Assembly (NCBI RefSeq): GCF_008042275.1 | Contig: NZ_RDBK01000043.1 | Span: 1,342,548-1,406,547, forward strand | DNA length: 64,000 nucleotides | Direction of reading: 5' to 3' | From: Streptomyces sp. OR43 | Lineage (GTDB): Bacteria > Actinomycetota > Actinomycetes > Streptomycetales > Streptomycetaceae | In this document: positions 50,323 to 59,089 of the stretch, piece by piece | Layout of the letters: the number at the start of each line of letters is the position of its first letter | Position numbering within the stretch: position 1 is the first letter of the stretch | Made by a program: the position numbers and the translations under genes | Notes under the pieces: model-generated | The model's input: only the letters and a program-made list of their open reading frames with translations | The model's database searches: none | What the model was told of the DNA's origin: nothing

Positions 50323-51327
50323 ATGAAGGCCTTCATGGTCGAGAAGTACGGCGACGCGACCACGATGCGCGCCGCCGAGGTACCCGACCCTCAGGTGGGC
50401 CCCGACGACGTCCTGGTCAAGATCCACGCGGCGGGCGTCAACCCGTTGGACATCAGGATCCGCAACGGTGACTTCAAGTTGTTCATGCCCTACCGTCTCC
50501 CGCTCGTCCTGGGCAACGACCTCGCGGGGACCGTCGTCCGGGTCGGACCGTCCGTCACCCGCTTCACCGTGGGTGACGAGGTCTACGCCCGGCCCGACAA
50601 GGACCGCATCGGCACCTTCGCCGAACTCATCGCCGTCGACCAGCGCGACGTGGCGGCCAAGCCCGCGTCACTCACCATGAACGAGGCCGCCTCCCTTCCC
50701 CTGGTCGCGCTGACCGCGTGGCAGGCCCTGGTCGAGCGGGCCCACGTACAGCCGGGCCAGAAGGTCCTGGTCCATGCGGGCGCCGGCGGCCTCGGCTCCA
50801 TCGCCCTCCAGTTGGCCAAGGCGCTGGGCGCCCACGTGGCCACCACCGTCAGCACCGCCAAGGTCGGCCTCGCCGAGGAACTCGGCGCAGACGAGGTCAT
50901 CGACTACCGCACTCAGGACTTCAGCGAACTCCTCAGCGGCTACGACGTCGTCCTGGACAGCCTCGGCGGCGAGAACCTCGCCACATCCCTGCGCATCCTC
51001 AAGCCCGGCGGCCGGGCCATCTCCGTCGCCGGCCCGCCCGACCCGGAATTCGCCCGCGAGCTCGGCGCGAACCCGGTCCTCCGCCTGGCCATGACCGCGA
51101 TCAGCTTCAGGACCCGACGTCAGGCCAAGCGCCTCGGCGTGACGTACTCCTTCCTGTTCATGAAGGCCAGCGGCGACCAGCTCCGCGAACTCACCCCCCT
51201 CATCGACACCGGGAAGATCCACCCCGTCGTCGACCGCGTCTTCCCCTTCGATCAGACCCTCCAGGCCATGGAGTACGTCGAAAAGGGACGGGCCAAGGCC
51301 GGCAAGGTCGTCGTCACCATGATGTGA
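50323..51327 (+). CDS. NADPH:quinone oxidoreductase-like MDR family protein
   Basis: This 334-aa zinc-free medium-chain reductase has an N-terminal GroES fold (HAAGVNPLDIRIRNG, LGNDLAGTVVRVG) and the nucleotide motif HAGAGGLGSIALQLAKALGA. The C-terminus keeps FPFDQTLQAMEYVEKGRAKAGKVVV. ATG 50323 follows GGAGACG. It may reduce quinones or enals. It follows the SDR gene and precedes an alpha/beta hydrolase. Confidence 0.86.
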   Translation: MKAFMVEKYGDATTMRAAEVPDPQVGPDDVLVKIHAAGVNPLDIRIRNGDFKLFMPYRLPLVLGNDLAGTVVRVGPSVTRFTVGDEVYARPDKDRIGTFAELIAVDQRDVAAKPASLTMNEAASLPLVALTAWQALVERAHVQPGQKVLVHAGAGGLGSIALQLAKALGAHVATTVSTAKVGLAEELGADEVIDYRTQDFSELLSGYDVVLDSLGGENLATSLRILKPGGRAISVAGPPDPEFARELGANPVLRLAMTAISFRTRRQAKRLGVTYSFLFMKASGDQLRELTPLIDTGKIHPVVDRVFPFDQTLQAMEYVEKGRAKAGKVVVTMM

Positions 51328-51408
51328 GCGCGGGCGCAGGCCCAGCCGGACGCAGAAGGGCAGCCCTCACGACGAGGAGCCCTCACCCCCACACACCAGG
51401 ACCCGGCC

Positions 51409-52278
51409 ATGACCGCATCGTCCAACTCCCCCGCACCCGCCCCGTCGTCGTCCAGGAACGCGCCGACCCGCTCCGTGTCCGTGCAGGGCGTCGACTTCGC
51501 CTACCGGCAGCACGGTCCGGACGACGGCGTACCGCTGATCCTGCTCAACCACCTGTCCGCGGTCCTGGACAACTGGGATCCGCGGGTGGTCGAAGGACTC
51601 GCCGCCCGGCGCCGCGTGATCACCTACGACAACCGCGGCGTCGGCGCGTCGGGCGGCTCCACACCCGACACGGTCGAGGCGATGGCCCGCGACACCGTGC
51701 TGTTCGTCCGGGCCCTCGGGTTCGAGCAGGTCGACCTGCTCGGCCTGTCGATGGGCGGCTTCGTCGCCCAGGTCATCGCGGCAGAGGAACCCGCTCTCGT
51801 ACGCAAGGTCATTCTCGCGGGCACCGGCCCCGCCGGCGGACCCGGCATCGACAAGGTCACGTCCGTCACCGTCCGGGACATGCTGAAGGCCGCCCTGCGG
51901 CTCAAGGACCCGAAGCACTACCTCTTCTTCCCCCCGACCGAGGGCGGCCAACGGGCGGCTCGCGCGTTCCTGGCGCGGCTGAAGGAGCGCACGGACGACC
52001 GCGACAAGGCGATCTCGGTGCCGTCGTTCCTTGCCCAGCTGAAGGCCATCAAACGCTGGGGCCGCGCGGTACCGCAGGACCTGTCGCGCATCCGGCAGCC
52101 GGTCCTGGTGGCCAACGGTGAGAGCGACCGGATGGTCCCGAGCGTCAACACCCTCGACCTGGCGGCCCGGCTGCCCCGCGCCGAACTCATCCCGCTCTAC
52201 CCCGATGCCGGACACGTCGGGATCTTCCAGTGCCACGAGGCGTTCGTCCCGCGGGCCCTGGAGTTCCTCGCTTCCTAA
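51409..52278 (+). CDS. Alpha/beta hydrolase
   Basis: This 289-aa protein has the nucleophile elbow GLSMGGF (Ser about 127), Asp in NGESDRMVP and His in DAGHVGIFQ. The first 25 residues are Ser/Pro/Ala-rich and not part of the fold. It is likely an esterase or haloperoxidase-like enzyme; substrate unknown. It is co-directional with the MDR gene. Confidence 0.86.
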   Translation: MTASSNSPAPAPSSSRNAPTRSVSVQGVDFAYRQHGPDDGVPLILLNHLSAVLDNWDPRVVEGLAARRRVITYDNRGVGASGGSTPDTVEAMARDTVLFVRALGFEQVDLLGLSMGGFVAQVIAAEEPALVRKVILAGTGPAGGPGIDKVTSVTVRDMLKAALRLKDPKHYLFFPPTEGGQRAARAFLARLKERTDDRDKAISVPSFLAQLKAIKRWGRAVPQDLSRIRQPVLVANGESDRMVPSVNTLDLAARLPRAELIPLYPDAGHVGIFQCHEAFVPRALEFLAS

Positions 52279-52399
52279 GGCCCGTCGTCCGGAGAGGAAC
52301 CGGCCCTCAGGCCGGTCCGGGGAACAGTCCGGAACCGCAGGGTACGGCCACGGCCACGGGCCGAGCCTGAACACAAGCAGGGGCGGGGCGCATCACGGG

Positions 52400-52565
52400 A
52401 AGCAGATCGGTGGCGTAGTGCGCGTGGACCGGGAGCCGGGTGAGGAGGCCGAGCATCCCGATCAGCAGGGCCAGCCCCAGGAGCAGGACGTTGCGGTCGC
52501 CGAACCGTGCGCTCAGCCGGGCCGAGATCCCGAGCGACACCGCGCCGATGACCGCGGCCCCCGGC
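52400..52565 (-). pseudogene. Fragment of an MFS transporter
   Basis: About 55 codons on the minus strand read IGAVSLGISARLSARFGDRN and LLLGLALLIGMLGLLTRLPV, typical of one MFS half, then run into unrelated sequence and a stop at 52307. The rest of the gene is absent; the overlapping plus-strand PPOX gene has its start in it. Confidence 0.5.
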
Positions 52566-53024
52566 ACCGGCCCCGCCCCGCGCGCACTCACCGAAGCGGA
52601 ACTGTCCCGGCTGCTCGCGGAGCAGCAGTTCGGCGTCCTCGCGAGCGTGCGGCGCACCGGACACCCCCACCTGACGACGGTGCTGTACGCCTGGGACGCC
52701 GGAGAGCGCGTGGTACGGATCTCCAGCACCGCCGACCGCCTCAAGCCGCGTCAGTTGCGCACCGATCCGCACGCGGCGCTGCATGTGCGCGGCCAGGACG
52801 TGTTCTCGTTCGCGGTCGCCGAGGGCGAGGCGGAGGTGTCCGTGCCGGCGGCCGTGCCCGGTGACGCGGTCAGCCGCGAACTCCTGTCCCTGACAGCCGG
52901 TTTCGATGACCCGGCCGAGGAGACGGCCTTCCTGGCGCAGATGGTCGCGGACCGGCGCGTGGTGATCCGGATCCGGGTCTCGCGGCTGTACGGAACGGCG
53001 CTCGACATCCCCGCCGCGGACTGA
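52548..53024 (+). CDS. PPOX-class (pyridoxamine 5'-phosphate oxidase-like) protein
   Basis: This 158-aa flavin/F420-binding split-barrel protein has LAEQQFGVLASVRRTGHPHLTTVLYAWD, RIRVSRLYG and the usual length. ATG 52548 is the first in-frame start but has no good ribosome site, and the 5' part overlaps the antisense MFS relic, so the true start may differ. Likely an F420- or FMN-dependent reductase. Confidence 0.72.
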   Translation: MTAAPGTGPAPRALTEAELSRLLAEQQFGVLASVRRTGHPHLTTVLYAWDAGERVVRISSTADRLKPRQLRTDPHAALHVRGQDVFSFAVAEGEAEVSVPAAVPGDAVSRELLSLTAGFDDPAEETAFLAQMVADRRVVIRIRVSRLYGTALDIPAAD

Positions 53025-53088
53025 ACGCAGGCGGCGACGGTCCACCGGGGCCATGTGCGCGACAAGCGGACGCTCTAGGATCCCGCCC

Positions 53089-53607
53089 ATGGCTACCGAC
53101 CCCGGCTACACCTGCTCCCGCTGCGGCGAACACCACACGGAACTCCCGATGGGGTACTCGACCATGGCGCCCGACGTCTGGGACGCGAGCTTGGAGAGCG
53201 ACCCCGACAGCATGCTCTCGACGGACCAGTGCATCGTCAGACACGAGCACTACTTCATCAAGGGCCTGATCGAGATACCCGTGACCGGCAGCCCGGAGCC
53301 GTTCTCCTGGGGCGTCTGGGTGTCCTTGAGCCGGGAGAACTTCGCCCGCGCCCTCGATGTGTGGGAGACCCCGGGCCGGGAGTCCGAGAAGCCGTACTTC
53401 GGCTGGCTCACCACCGAGTTGGGGCTCTACACCCCCCGTACGACCAACCTCAAGACCAACGCGCACACCCGCCCGATCGGCCGGCGCCCGCTCATCGAGC
53501 TGGAGCCCACCGATCACCCGCTGGCCGTGGAACAGCGCACCGGCATCACGCTCGACCGGGTCCGCGAGATAGCCGAGGCGGTCCAGCACGCCGAGGACAG
53601 CCGATAG
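53089..53607 (+). CDS. DUF2199 protein
   Basis: This 172-aa protein has an N-terminal zinc-ribbon-like CSRCGEHH and the DUF2199 pattern (APDVWDASLESD, SWGVWVSLSRENFARALDVWE, EPTDHPLAVEQRTGIT). Function unknown; single gene. Confidence 0.8.
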   Translation: MATDPGYTCSRCGEHHTELPMGYSTMAPDVWDASLESDPDSMLSTDQCIVRHEHYFIKGLIEIPVTGSPEPFSWGVWVSLSRENFARALDVWETPGRESEKPYFGWLTTELGLYTPRTTNLKTNAHTRPIGRRPLIELEPTDHPLAVEQRTGITLDRVREIAEAVQHAEDSR

Positions 53608-53638
53608 GGCAGGGCACAGAGCCGGGAATCAGCCGGGA

Positions 53639-54322
53639 TCAGCCCTCCAGCCCCGACCGCAGTTGCACGAAGCCCGTCTCGGCGGCCTCGACCGCTTCCG
53701 CGTACACCTGGTCCGCGCTCCGGCCCTCGCTGATGCGCTGCCAGTTCTCCAGGGACAGGATGCGCAGGACCGCGATGATCTGGCCCGCGGCCAGCCGGTC
53801 CGCCGCCCTGCTGCCCAGGGCGCGGGCGAGAGCGGCCTCGGAGCGGCTCTGGTACCCGTAGAGCCGGGCCACCAGGGACGGCGTCCCGTAGAGCAGCCGG
53901 TGGAACGCCAGCACCTGCGGTACGTCGCACAGGCCCGTGACCGGGTCGCGGCGCTCCAGACCGTCCAGGTAGTGGCGCCGCAGCGCGTCCAGCGGGGACT
54001 CGCCCTCCGCACGGCCGGCGACGACCCGCGCGGACTCGTCCTCGTGGTCGGCGAACCTGTGGAGGGCCAGGTCCTCCTTGGCCGGGAAGTAGCGGAACAG
54101 CGTCGGCTTGGAGATGTCGGCCGCGGCCGCGATCTCCGCCACCGAGACCTTGTCGAAGCCACGCTCCAGGAACAACGCGATGGCGGCGTCGGAGACGGCC
54201 TGATACGTCAGCTGCTTCTTCCGCTCCCGCAGGCTCATCGGCGCGGCCGCGTCCCCGCCCTCCGCCGTGTCCGCCGCGTCGGCTGCCGTCCGGGGGCCGG
54301 GCTTCTCTCCGCTCATGACCAT
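53639..54322 (-). CDS. TetR-family transcriptional regulator
   Basis: This 227-aa TetR protein has its HTH (about 45-70: VSVAEIAAAADISKPTLFRYF) after a disordered N-terminal tail. GGAGG lies about ten bases before ATG 54322. It is adjacent to, and in the same direction as, the next TetR gene. Target unknown; the Drr-type exporter is one candidate. Confidence 0.84.
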   Translation of the reverse strand: MVMSGEKPGPRTAADAADTAEGGDAAAPMSLRERKKQLTYQAVSDAAIALFLERGFDKVSVAEIAAAADISKPTLFRYFPAKEDLALHRFADHEDESARVVAGRAEGESPLDALRRHYLDGLERRDPVTGLCDVPQVLAFHRLLYGTPSLVARLYGYQSRSEAALARALGSRAADRLAAGQIIAVLRILSLENWQRISEGRSADQVYAEAVEAAETGFVQLRSGLEG

Positions 54323-54358
54323 GAAGCGTAACGCCTCCGACCTCAAGCGAACTTGACG

Positions 54359-55198
54359 TCAGCAGCCGTCCGGCCCCGCCCCGGAGGCATCCGTTCCGCG
54401 CTCCCGCGCACGCGAGGCGATCAGTACGCCGATGCCGTCCAGCACCCGTTCGAGACCGAACGTGAACTCCTGGTCGGGCTCGTCCGGCCCCCAGATGCCC
54501 TCGGTGGCCATCAGCCGGGAGAGCGCGGGATGACGCACGGGGTCGACCAGCCGGCCCAACGTACGGGCGTAGCCCTCCATGACCTCCGCCTCCGATACGC
54601 CGCGGGCCTCGACGGCCGCGTCGAGATCACCCATCAGCAGCGCCTCGTTCCGCACGAAACCACTGACCAGAAGGATGACGGAGACCTCCTCACCCGCGTC
54701 CAGACCGGCGCCCGCGAGGGCCTGAAGGCCCTGTTCCCACCAGGCGACCGAGTTCGGGCTGGCGGGCGGGCCGGAGATGGGGATGCGGAGCATCCAGAGG
54801 TTGGCGTGGTAGACCCGGCGCATCGCCCCGGCCCACTGCCTGAGTGCCTCGCGCCAGCCCGCCCTCTCCTCCAGGGCGGGCAGCGGAGGCGGCGGGCCCA
54901 TGGCCGCCTCCTGCATGAGCACGTAGAGCTCGTCCTTGGCGGCGACGTACCGGTAGAGCGACATCGTCGAGGCGCCGAGGTCCTTGGCGACCCGCCCCAT
55001 CGACACCGCGCCGAGCCCCTCGGACGCCGCGACCGCGACTGCCGCGTCCACGATGCGCCCCAGGCTCAGCCCGGGCTTGGGCCCCTTCACCGGGCGCGCC
55101 CGCAGCCCCCAGGCGGCCTCGATGCTGGCCGGCAGGCCCGTACCGCCCGGCGAACCGTTCTCCTGCGTCACCTGAACCCACCTTCCCTTGACGCCCAT
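54359..55198 (-). CDS. TetR-family regulator of the Drr-type exporter
   Basis: This 279-aa protein has a TetR HTH (about 45-80: LGAVSMGRVAKDLGASTMSLYRYVAAKDEL) and a TetR_C-like C-terminal domain. It is divergent from drrA/drrB with a nested palindrome between. Start ATG 55198 or a GTG around 55171. By position it represses the ABC exporter and is released by the exported compound. Confidence 0.85.
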   Translation of the reverse strand: MGVKGRWVQVTQENGSPGGTGLPASIEAAWGLRARPVKGPKPGLSLGRIVDAAVAVAASEGLGAVSMGRVAKDLGASTMSLYRYVAAKDELYVLMQEAAMGPPPPLPALEERAGWREALRQWAGAMRRVYHANLWMLRIPISGPPASPNSVAWWEQGLQALAGAGLDAGEEVSVILLVSGFVRNEALLMGDLDAAVEARGVSEAEVMEGYARTLGRLVDPVRHPALSRLMATEGIWGPDEPDQEFTFGLERVLDGIGVLIASRARERGTDASGAGPDGC

Positions 55199-55203
55199 CC
55201 TAG

Positions 55204-55247
55204 TTATGCGTAACCCTTACACAACAACGCGTATGTCATACGCATAA
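55204..55247. promoter_or_regulatory. Operator of the Drr-type exporter
   Basis: TTATGCGTA (55204-55212) and TACGCATAA (55239-55247) form an inverted pair. A second palindrome GCGTATG-T-CATACGC (55229-55243) overlaps the right arm. The region lies between the TetR start and drrA, so a regulator bound there would cover both promoters. Confidence 0.7.
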
Positions 55248-55257
55248 GGGGGAGTCC

Positions 55258-56211
55258 ATGCCGTCACCCGCCATGATCGAGGCCGTCGGCCTCACCAAGT
55301 CGTACGGAAAACCCGCGCGACCCGTCCTGGACGGCATCGACCTGCGGGTCGACCGCTCCACCGTCGCCGCGCTGCTCGGCCCGAACGGTGCGGGCAAGAC
55401 CACCGCCGTACGCATCCTGGCCACGCTCACCACCGCCGACAGCGGCACGGCCCGCGTCGCCGGGTACGACGTCGTCGCCGACCGGAGCCGGGTACGCCGC
55501 TCGATCAGCCTGACCGGGCAGTACGCCGCCGTGGACGAGGGCCAGACCGGCGAGGAGAACCTGCGCATGATGGCCCGGCTGGCCGGCCGCTCCCGCAGGG
55601 ACGCGCACCGCCGCGCCGCCGGACTCCTCGACCGCTTCGGCCTGTCCGACGCCGCCCGCCGACCGGTCCGCACGTACTCCGGCGGCATGCGGCGCAGGCT
55701 CGACCTGGCGGCCGGTCTGGTCGGCAGCCCGCAGCCGGAGGTCTTCTTCCTGGACGAGCCGACGACCGGCCTCGACCCCCGCAGCCGTCAGGAACTCTGG
55801 CAGGTCGTCCGCGAACTGGCCGCCGACGGAGCCACGGTCCTGCTCACCACCCAGTACCTGGAGGAGGCCGACCGGCTGGCCGACCGCATCGCCGTCATCG
55901 ACCGGGGCCGGAAGGTCGCCGAGGGCACCGCGGACTCGCTGAAGTCACGCGTCGCGGGACACCGCCTCGACGTGGTCCTGGCCGACCGGGCGGCCTACCT
56001 CCGCCTCACCCACCGTGCGGTTCACCACGCACCCGCGACGCTCACCCTCGGCCTGCCGACGGACGGCTCGGCGGCCCATGTCCGGGCGCTGCTCGACGAG
56101 ATCGACCCGGCCGGGACGGCGATCGAACGGTTCTCCCTGCACAGCGCCACGCTCGACGACGTCTTCCTGGCCCTGACCACGACGAAGGAGACCCGGACCG
56201 CCCATGTCTGA
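55258..56211 (+). CDS. DrrA-type ABC exporter ATPase
   Basis: This 317-aa ATPase has Walker A GPNGAGKT, ABC signature YSGGMRRRLDLA, Walker B VFFLDEPTTGLD and a DrrA C-terminal domain ending LDDVFLAL. Start ATG 55258 follows GGGGGAG. It overlaps drrB by 8 bp. It powers export of a drug-like molecule through DrrB. Confidence 0.9.
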   Translation: MPSPAMIEAVGLTKSYGKPARPVLDGIDLRVDRSTVAALLGPNGAGKTTAVRILATLTTADSGTARVAGYDVVADRSRVRRSISLTGQYAAVDEGQTGEENLRMMARLAGRSRRDAHRRAAGLLDRFGLSDAARRPVRTYSGGMRRRLDLAAGLVGSPQPEVFFLDEPTTGLDPRSRQELWQVVRELAADGATVLLTTQYLEEADRLADRIAVIDRGRKVAEGTADSLKSRVAGHRLDVVLADRAAYLRLTHRAVHHAPATLTLGLPTDGSAAHVRALLDEIDPAGTAIERFSLHSATLDDVFLALTTTKETRTAHV

Positions 56212-56980
56212 AACCCTCACCGCGCCCCTCGCCCGCGCCGGCACCATGGCGGGCCGCTCACTGCGGATCAGCCGGCGCAACACCGACGCGCTCATCACGT
56301 CCCTCATGCTGCCCGTCCTGCTGATGCTGATCTTCGTCTACTTCTTCGGCGGCGCGATCGACACCGGCGTCCCCCACTCCTCGTACGTCACCTACGTCGT
56401 CCCTGGCGTCCTTCTCCTGTGCGCGGGCTTCGGCTCCGCGAGCACCGCCGTGGCGGTCAGCGAGGACATGAAGAACGGCATCATCGACCGCTTCCGCTCC
56501 CTGGACATCGGCGGCGCCGCCATCCTGGCCGGCCATGTCGCCGCGAGCACGGCGCGCAATCTGGTCTCCACCACGGTGGTCCTGGCTATCGCCCTCCTGA
56601 TCGGCTTCCGCCCCACCGCCACCCCCACCGGCTGGCTCACCGCGCTCGCCGTCCTGCTCGCCTACATCGTCGCGCTGTCCTGGCTGTCCGCGGCGATCGG
56701 TCTGCTCGCCAAGACCCCGGAGGCCGCGGGCGGATTCACCTTCCTGATGTCCTTCCTGCCCTACCCGAGCAGCGCCTTCGTCCCGGTCGACTCCATGCCC
56801 TCCTGGCTGCACGGCTTCGCCGACCACCAGCCGGTCACCCCGGCCATCGAGTCCCTCCGGGCCCTGCTCCTGAACCAGCCTGCGGGCAACACCCCCTGGA
56901 TCGCGCTGACCTGGGCCGGAGGGCTGCTGCTGGTGGCGATCGGACTGTCGGGGGTGCTGTTCAGGGTGCGGACGCGGTGA
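56204..56980 (+). CDS. DrrB-type ABC-2 membrane subunit
   Basis: This 258-aa protein has six membrane helices of the ABC-2 type (LMLPVLLMLIFVYFFGGAI, YVVPGVLLLCAGFGSAST, LLIGFRPTATP, FTFLMSFLPYPSSAFVPVDSM). It is coupled to drrA by an 8-bp overlap and would form the pore of the exporter. Confidence 0.9.
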   Translation: MSETLTAPLARAGTMAGRSLRISRRNTDALITSLMLPVLLMLIFVYFFGGAIDTGVPHSSYVTYVVPGVLLLCAGFGSASTAVAVSEDMKNGIIDRFRSLDIGGAAILAGHVAASTARNLVSTTVVLAIALLIGFRPTATPTGWLTALAVLLAYIVALSWLSAAIGLLAKTPEAAGGFTFLMSFLPYPSSAFVPVDSMPSWLHGFADHQPVTPAIESLRALLLNQPAGNTPWIALTWAGGLLLVAIGLSGVLFRVRTR

Positions 56981-57000
56981 GGGCGGGGGCGGCGCGGCGC

Positions 57001-58245
57001 TCAGGACGTGGCCGTGGTGGCGGAGGACGGATGGGCGCGGAGCCACCGCGCGTAGGCGGCCGCCACCTCCTCCGCGGTGGGCTCGGCCCTCAGCCCCAGG
57101 GGGCGGCGCGCCGCCCCCAGCACACCCTTGATACGCGAGGCCAGCTGCGGCAGCTGCCGCCGAGCCGCCTCCTCCGTGAGCCCGTGAAGGCCCAGCGCGG
57201 CTCTGATCACATCTGTATAGACGGACTGCGCCCGCTTGTAGGCGCGAAGCACGGGAAGATCCGTGCGCCAGCCCCAGGAACTGCCGGGCCTGGCGCTCTC
57301 GACCGCCCTGCACCACATGGTGATGATCCGCACCTGTTCCTCGGGCGGATAGTGCATCAGGTGGAGGTGGGTTGCCAGGTCGTAGAGCGGATCGCCGACC
57401 ATGGCCAGCTCCCAGTCGATCGTCCACAGGTCGTCACGGGCGTCCACGACGAAGTTCTCCCGATGCAGATCGCCGTGGAGCAGCGCGAACGGGCGCGGCA
57501 CCAGGGCCTCGGCCGCCGCCCGGAGACCGTCGAGGGCGCCGCCGGGTATGCCCAGGTCCCGGAAGAGCGAGCGGTAGCGCGGCAGGTGCCGTTGATAGAT
57601 GTGGACGTCGGTGAAGTCGATCAGACGGCCGAGAAAGGCTGCTGAGTCGTCCTTCCACCCCGCGAGAAAGCCTCCTGTCGCCAGACCCACCGATGCGACA
57701 ACCGCCTCCGGCCGCACCGAGACGAGTTCACGGAACAGAACGCCGAGCTGACCGGCGTGACGCTCCGACAACGCCCACTCGGGAGGGCAGGCCTCACCAA
57801 GCGTCCGCCCCTCGACAAAGGTGTAGAGGGAGACGGCCTCCCGGTCGATCACTGCGGGAATGCGCGTGATGCTTCCCTGCAGGGCCCGGACCAGCGCTTT
57901 CTCCGAGGCGAACACGCGCAGATCGAACCAGAGCAGACCTGCTCGCGGATCCCGGCACTTCCACCAGGTCTGCCGGCCCGAGCCGTCGGCCGCCGGCAGC
58001 GGAAAGGCGTACGTCTCGTGGTGGTAGCCCTTGAGCGGGCCCACCAGGAGTGCCTCGTCGGACACGAGCGCGGCCGCACGCCGCCGAGCGGCGGACTGCC
58101 GCACATCCCCCCGCCCTACGGGCGGCACCACGTCACCGGGCAGACGGTCCCGCGTCACCGTCGCCCCCGGCCGAAGGCTCCCGGCACGAAGGGTGGGCGC
58201 TGTACCGGTCGCCGGCCGTGGACCATCGAGGATCGGTTCCGGCAT
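57001..58245 (-). CDS. APH-family phosphotransferase
   Basis: This 414-aa protein has the kinase motif HGDLHRENFV with catalytic Asp and the metal-binding Asp in IDWELAMVGDPLYDLATHLH. The N-terminal 60 residues are a disordered Arg/Pro-rich extension, so a later start is possible. Substrate unknown; relation to aminoglycoside kinases does not prove resistance. It is co-directional with the HAD gene. Confidence 0.82.
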   Translation of the reverse strand: MPEPILDGPRPATGTAPTLRAGSLRPGATVTRDRLPGDVVPPVGRGDVRQSAARRRAAALVSDEALLVGPLKGYHHETYAFPLPAADGSGRQTWWKCRDPRAGLLWFDLRVFASEKALVRALQGSITRIPAVIDREAVSLYTFVEGRTLGEACPPEWALSERHAGQLGVLFRELVSVRPEAVVASVGLATGGFLAGWKDDSAAFLGRLIDFTDVHIYQRHLPRYRSLFRDLGIPGGALDGLRAAAEALVPRPFALLHGDLHRENFVVDARDDLWTIDWELAMVGDPLYDLATHLHLMHYPPEEQVRIITMWCRAVESARPGSSWGWRTDLPVLRAYKRAQSVYTDVIRAALGLHGLTEEAARRQLPQLASRIKGVLGAARRPLGLRAEPTAEEVAAAYARWLRAHPSSATTATS

Positions 58246-58292
58246 CCCCCCGCGTTGAGATCCATACAGGGACGGTACAACTACCCGTCACA

Positions 58293-59087
58293 TCAACGCA
58301 CTTGCAAGCCCAACGTCGCCGCTCCATCAGCCAGTACCACCATGGAGTCCACGACGGTGGGGGCGCCGGCGTCCGCCAGGGCTTCCCGTCCGGCGGACGT
58401 CCGGTGATAGCCGATGAACGGCATGCCGACCGCGTCGGCCGCCCCCAGGTCGGCCGTGGAGTCACCGATCATCACATGGTCGGCAACAGCGAGGCCGGTC
58501 GCGGCGACGACCTCGGTCAGCACCCAAGGATCGGGCTTCATGCGCCGCGTATCGGCGTCGCAGCGCCCGATGACCGGTCCGCCCGCGAAGTACCCTTCCA
58601 GCGAGGTGCGTTCGAGGTAGCGCCGCACCGCGTCCGCATGGTTGTTGGACGCGACGGCGAGCCGGCGGCCCAGCCCGTGCCACGCGCGGACGAGACGATC
58701 CGCACCGGGGGCGGGGGTGGCGTGTTCGGCGGCCTTCAGCTCCCGGGCGGTGAGCGCGTGGCGCATCTCCATGGCGATCGCCCGCGCCCGGTCCGGAGCA
58801 CCCGGACGGTTCGCCAGGCGGTCGTACCACCGGAACACCCCGTGCGGATCCGTGTTGCCCCGCACTTCGTCCGGTACCCGGCCGTGCTGCGCGGCAATGG
58901 CGATGAGCTCGTCCGCGATCAGGTGCGCTTCGCTGCTCCCGTCGCCGTGTTCGCTGACGAAGAGCTGGGCCATGGGCCCGTCGAAGTCCCAGACGATGCA
59001 CTGGGCACGGGCAAGCAGATTCCACGCGCTCCGAACGGCCGGGGCCTCGGCTTGTGCGGGAGCGGGCGCAGCAACTGGGTACAGCAC
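58293..59087 (-). CDS. HAD-superfamily phosphatase
   Basis: This 264-aa HAD hydrolase has motif I VWDFDGPMAQL, motif II LAVASNNH, motif III KPDPW and motif IV MIGDSTADLGAA. GTG 59087 lies two bases after the stop of the GntR gene, so they are coupled and probably co-transcribed. The substrate could be a sugar phosphate or phosphoglycolate-like compound. Confidence 0.85.
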   Translation of the reverse strand: MLYPVAAPAPAQAEAPAVRSAWNLLARAQCIVWDFDGPMAQLFVSEHGDGSSEAHLIADELIAIAAQHGRVPDEVRGNTDPHGVFRWYDRLANRPGAPDRARAIAMEMRHALTARELKAAEHATPAPGADRLVRAWHGLGRRLAVASNNHADAVRRYLERTSLEGYFAGGPVIGRCDADTRRMKPDPWVLTEVVAATGLAVADHVMIGDSTADLGAADAVGMPFIGYHRTSAGREALADAGAPTVVDSMVVLADGAATLGLQVR

Positions 59088-59089
59088 GA

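Noticed and set aside
57001-58245. Calling the APH-family genes (26160 and 57001) or the Eis-like gene antibiotic resistance genes
   Set aside because: Only the kinase or acetyltransferase fold is visible; these families act on many substrates and nothing here shows drug modification.
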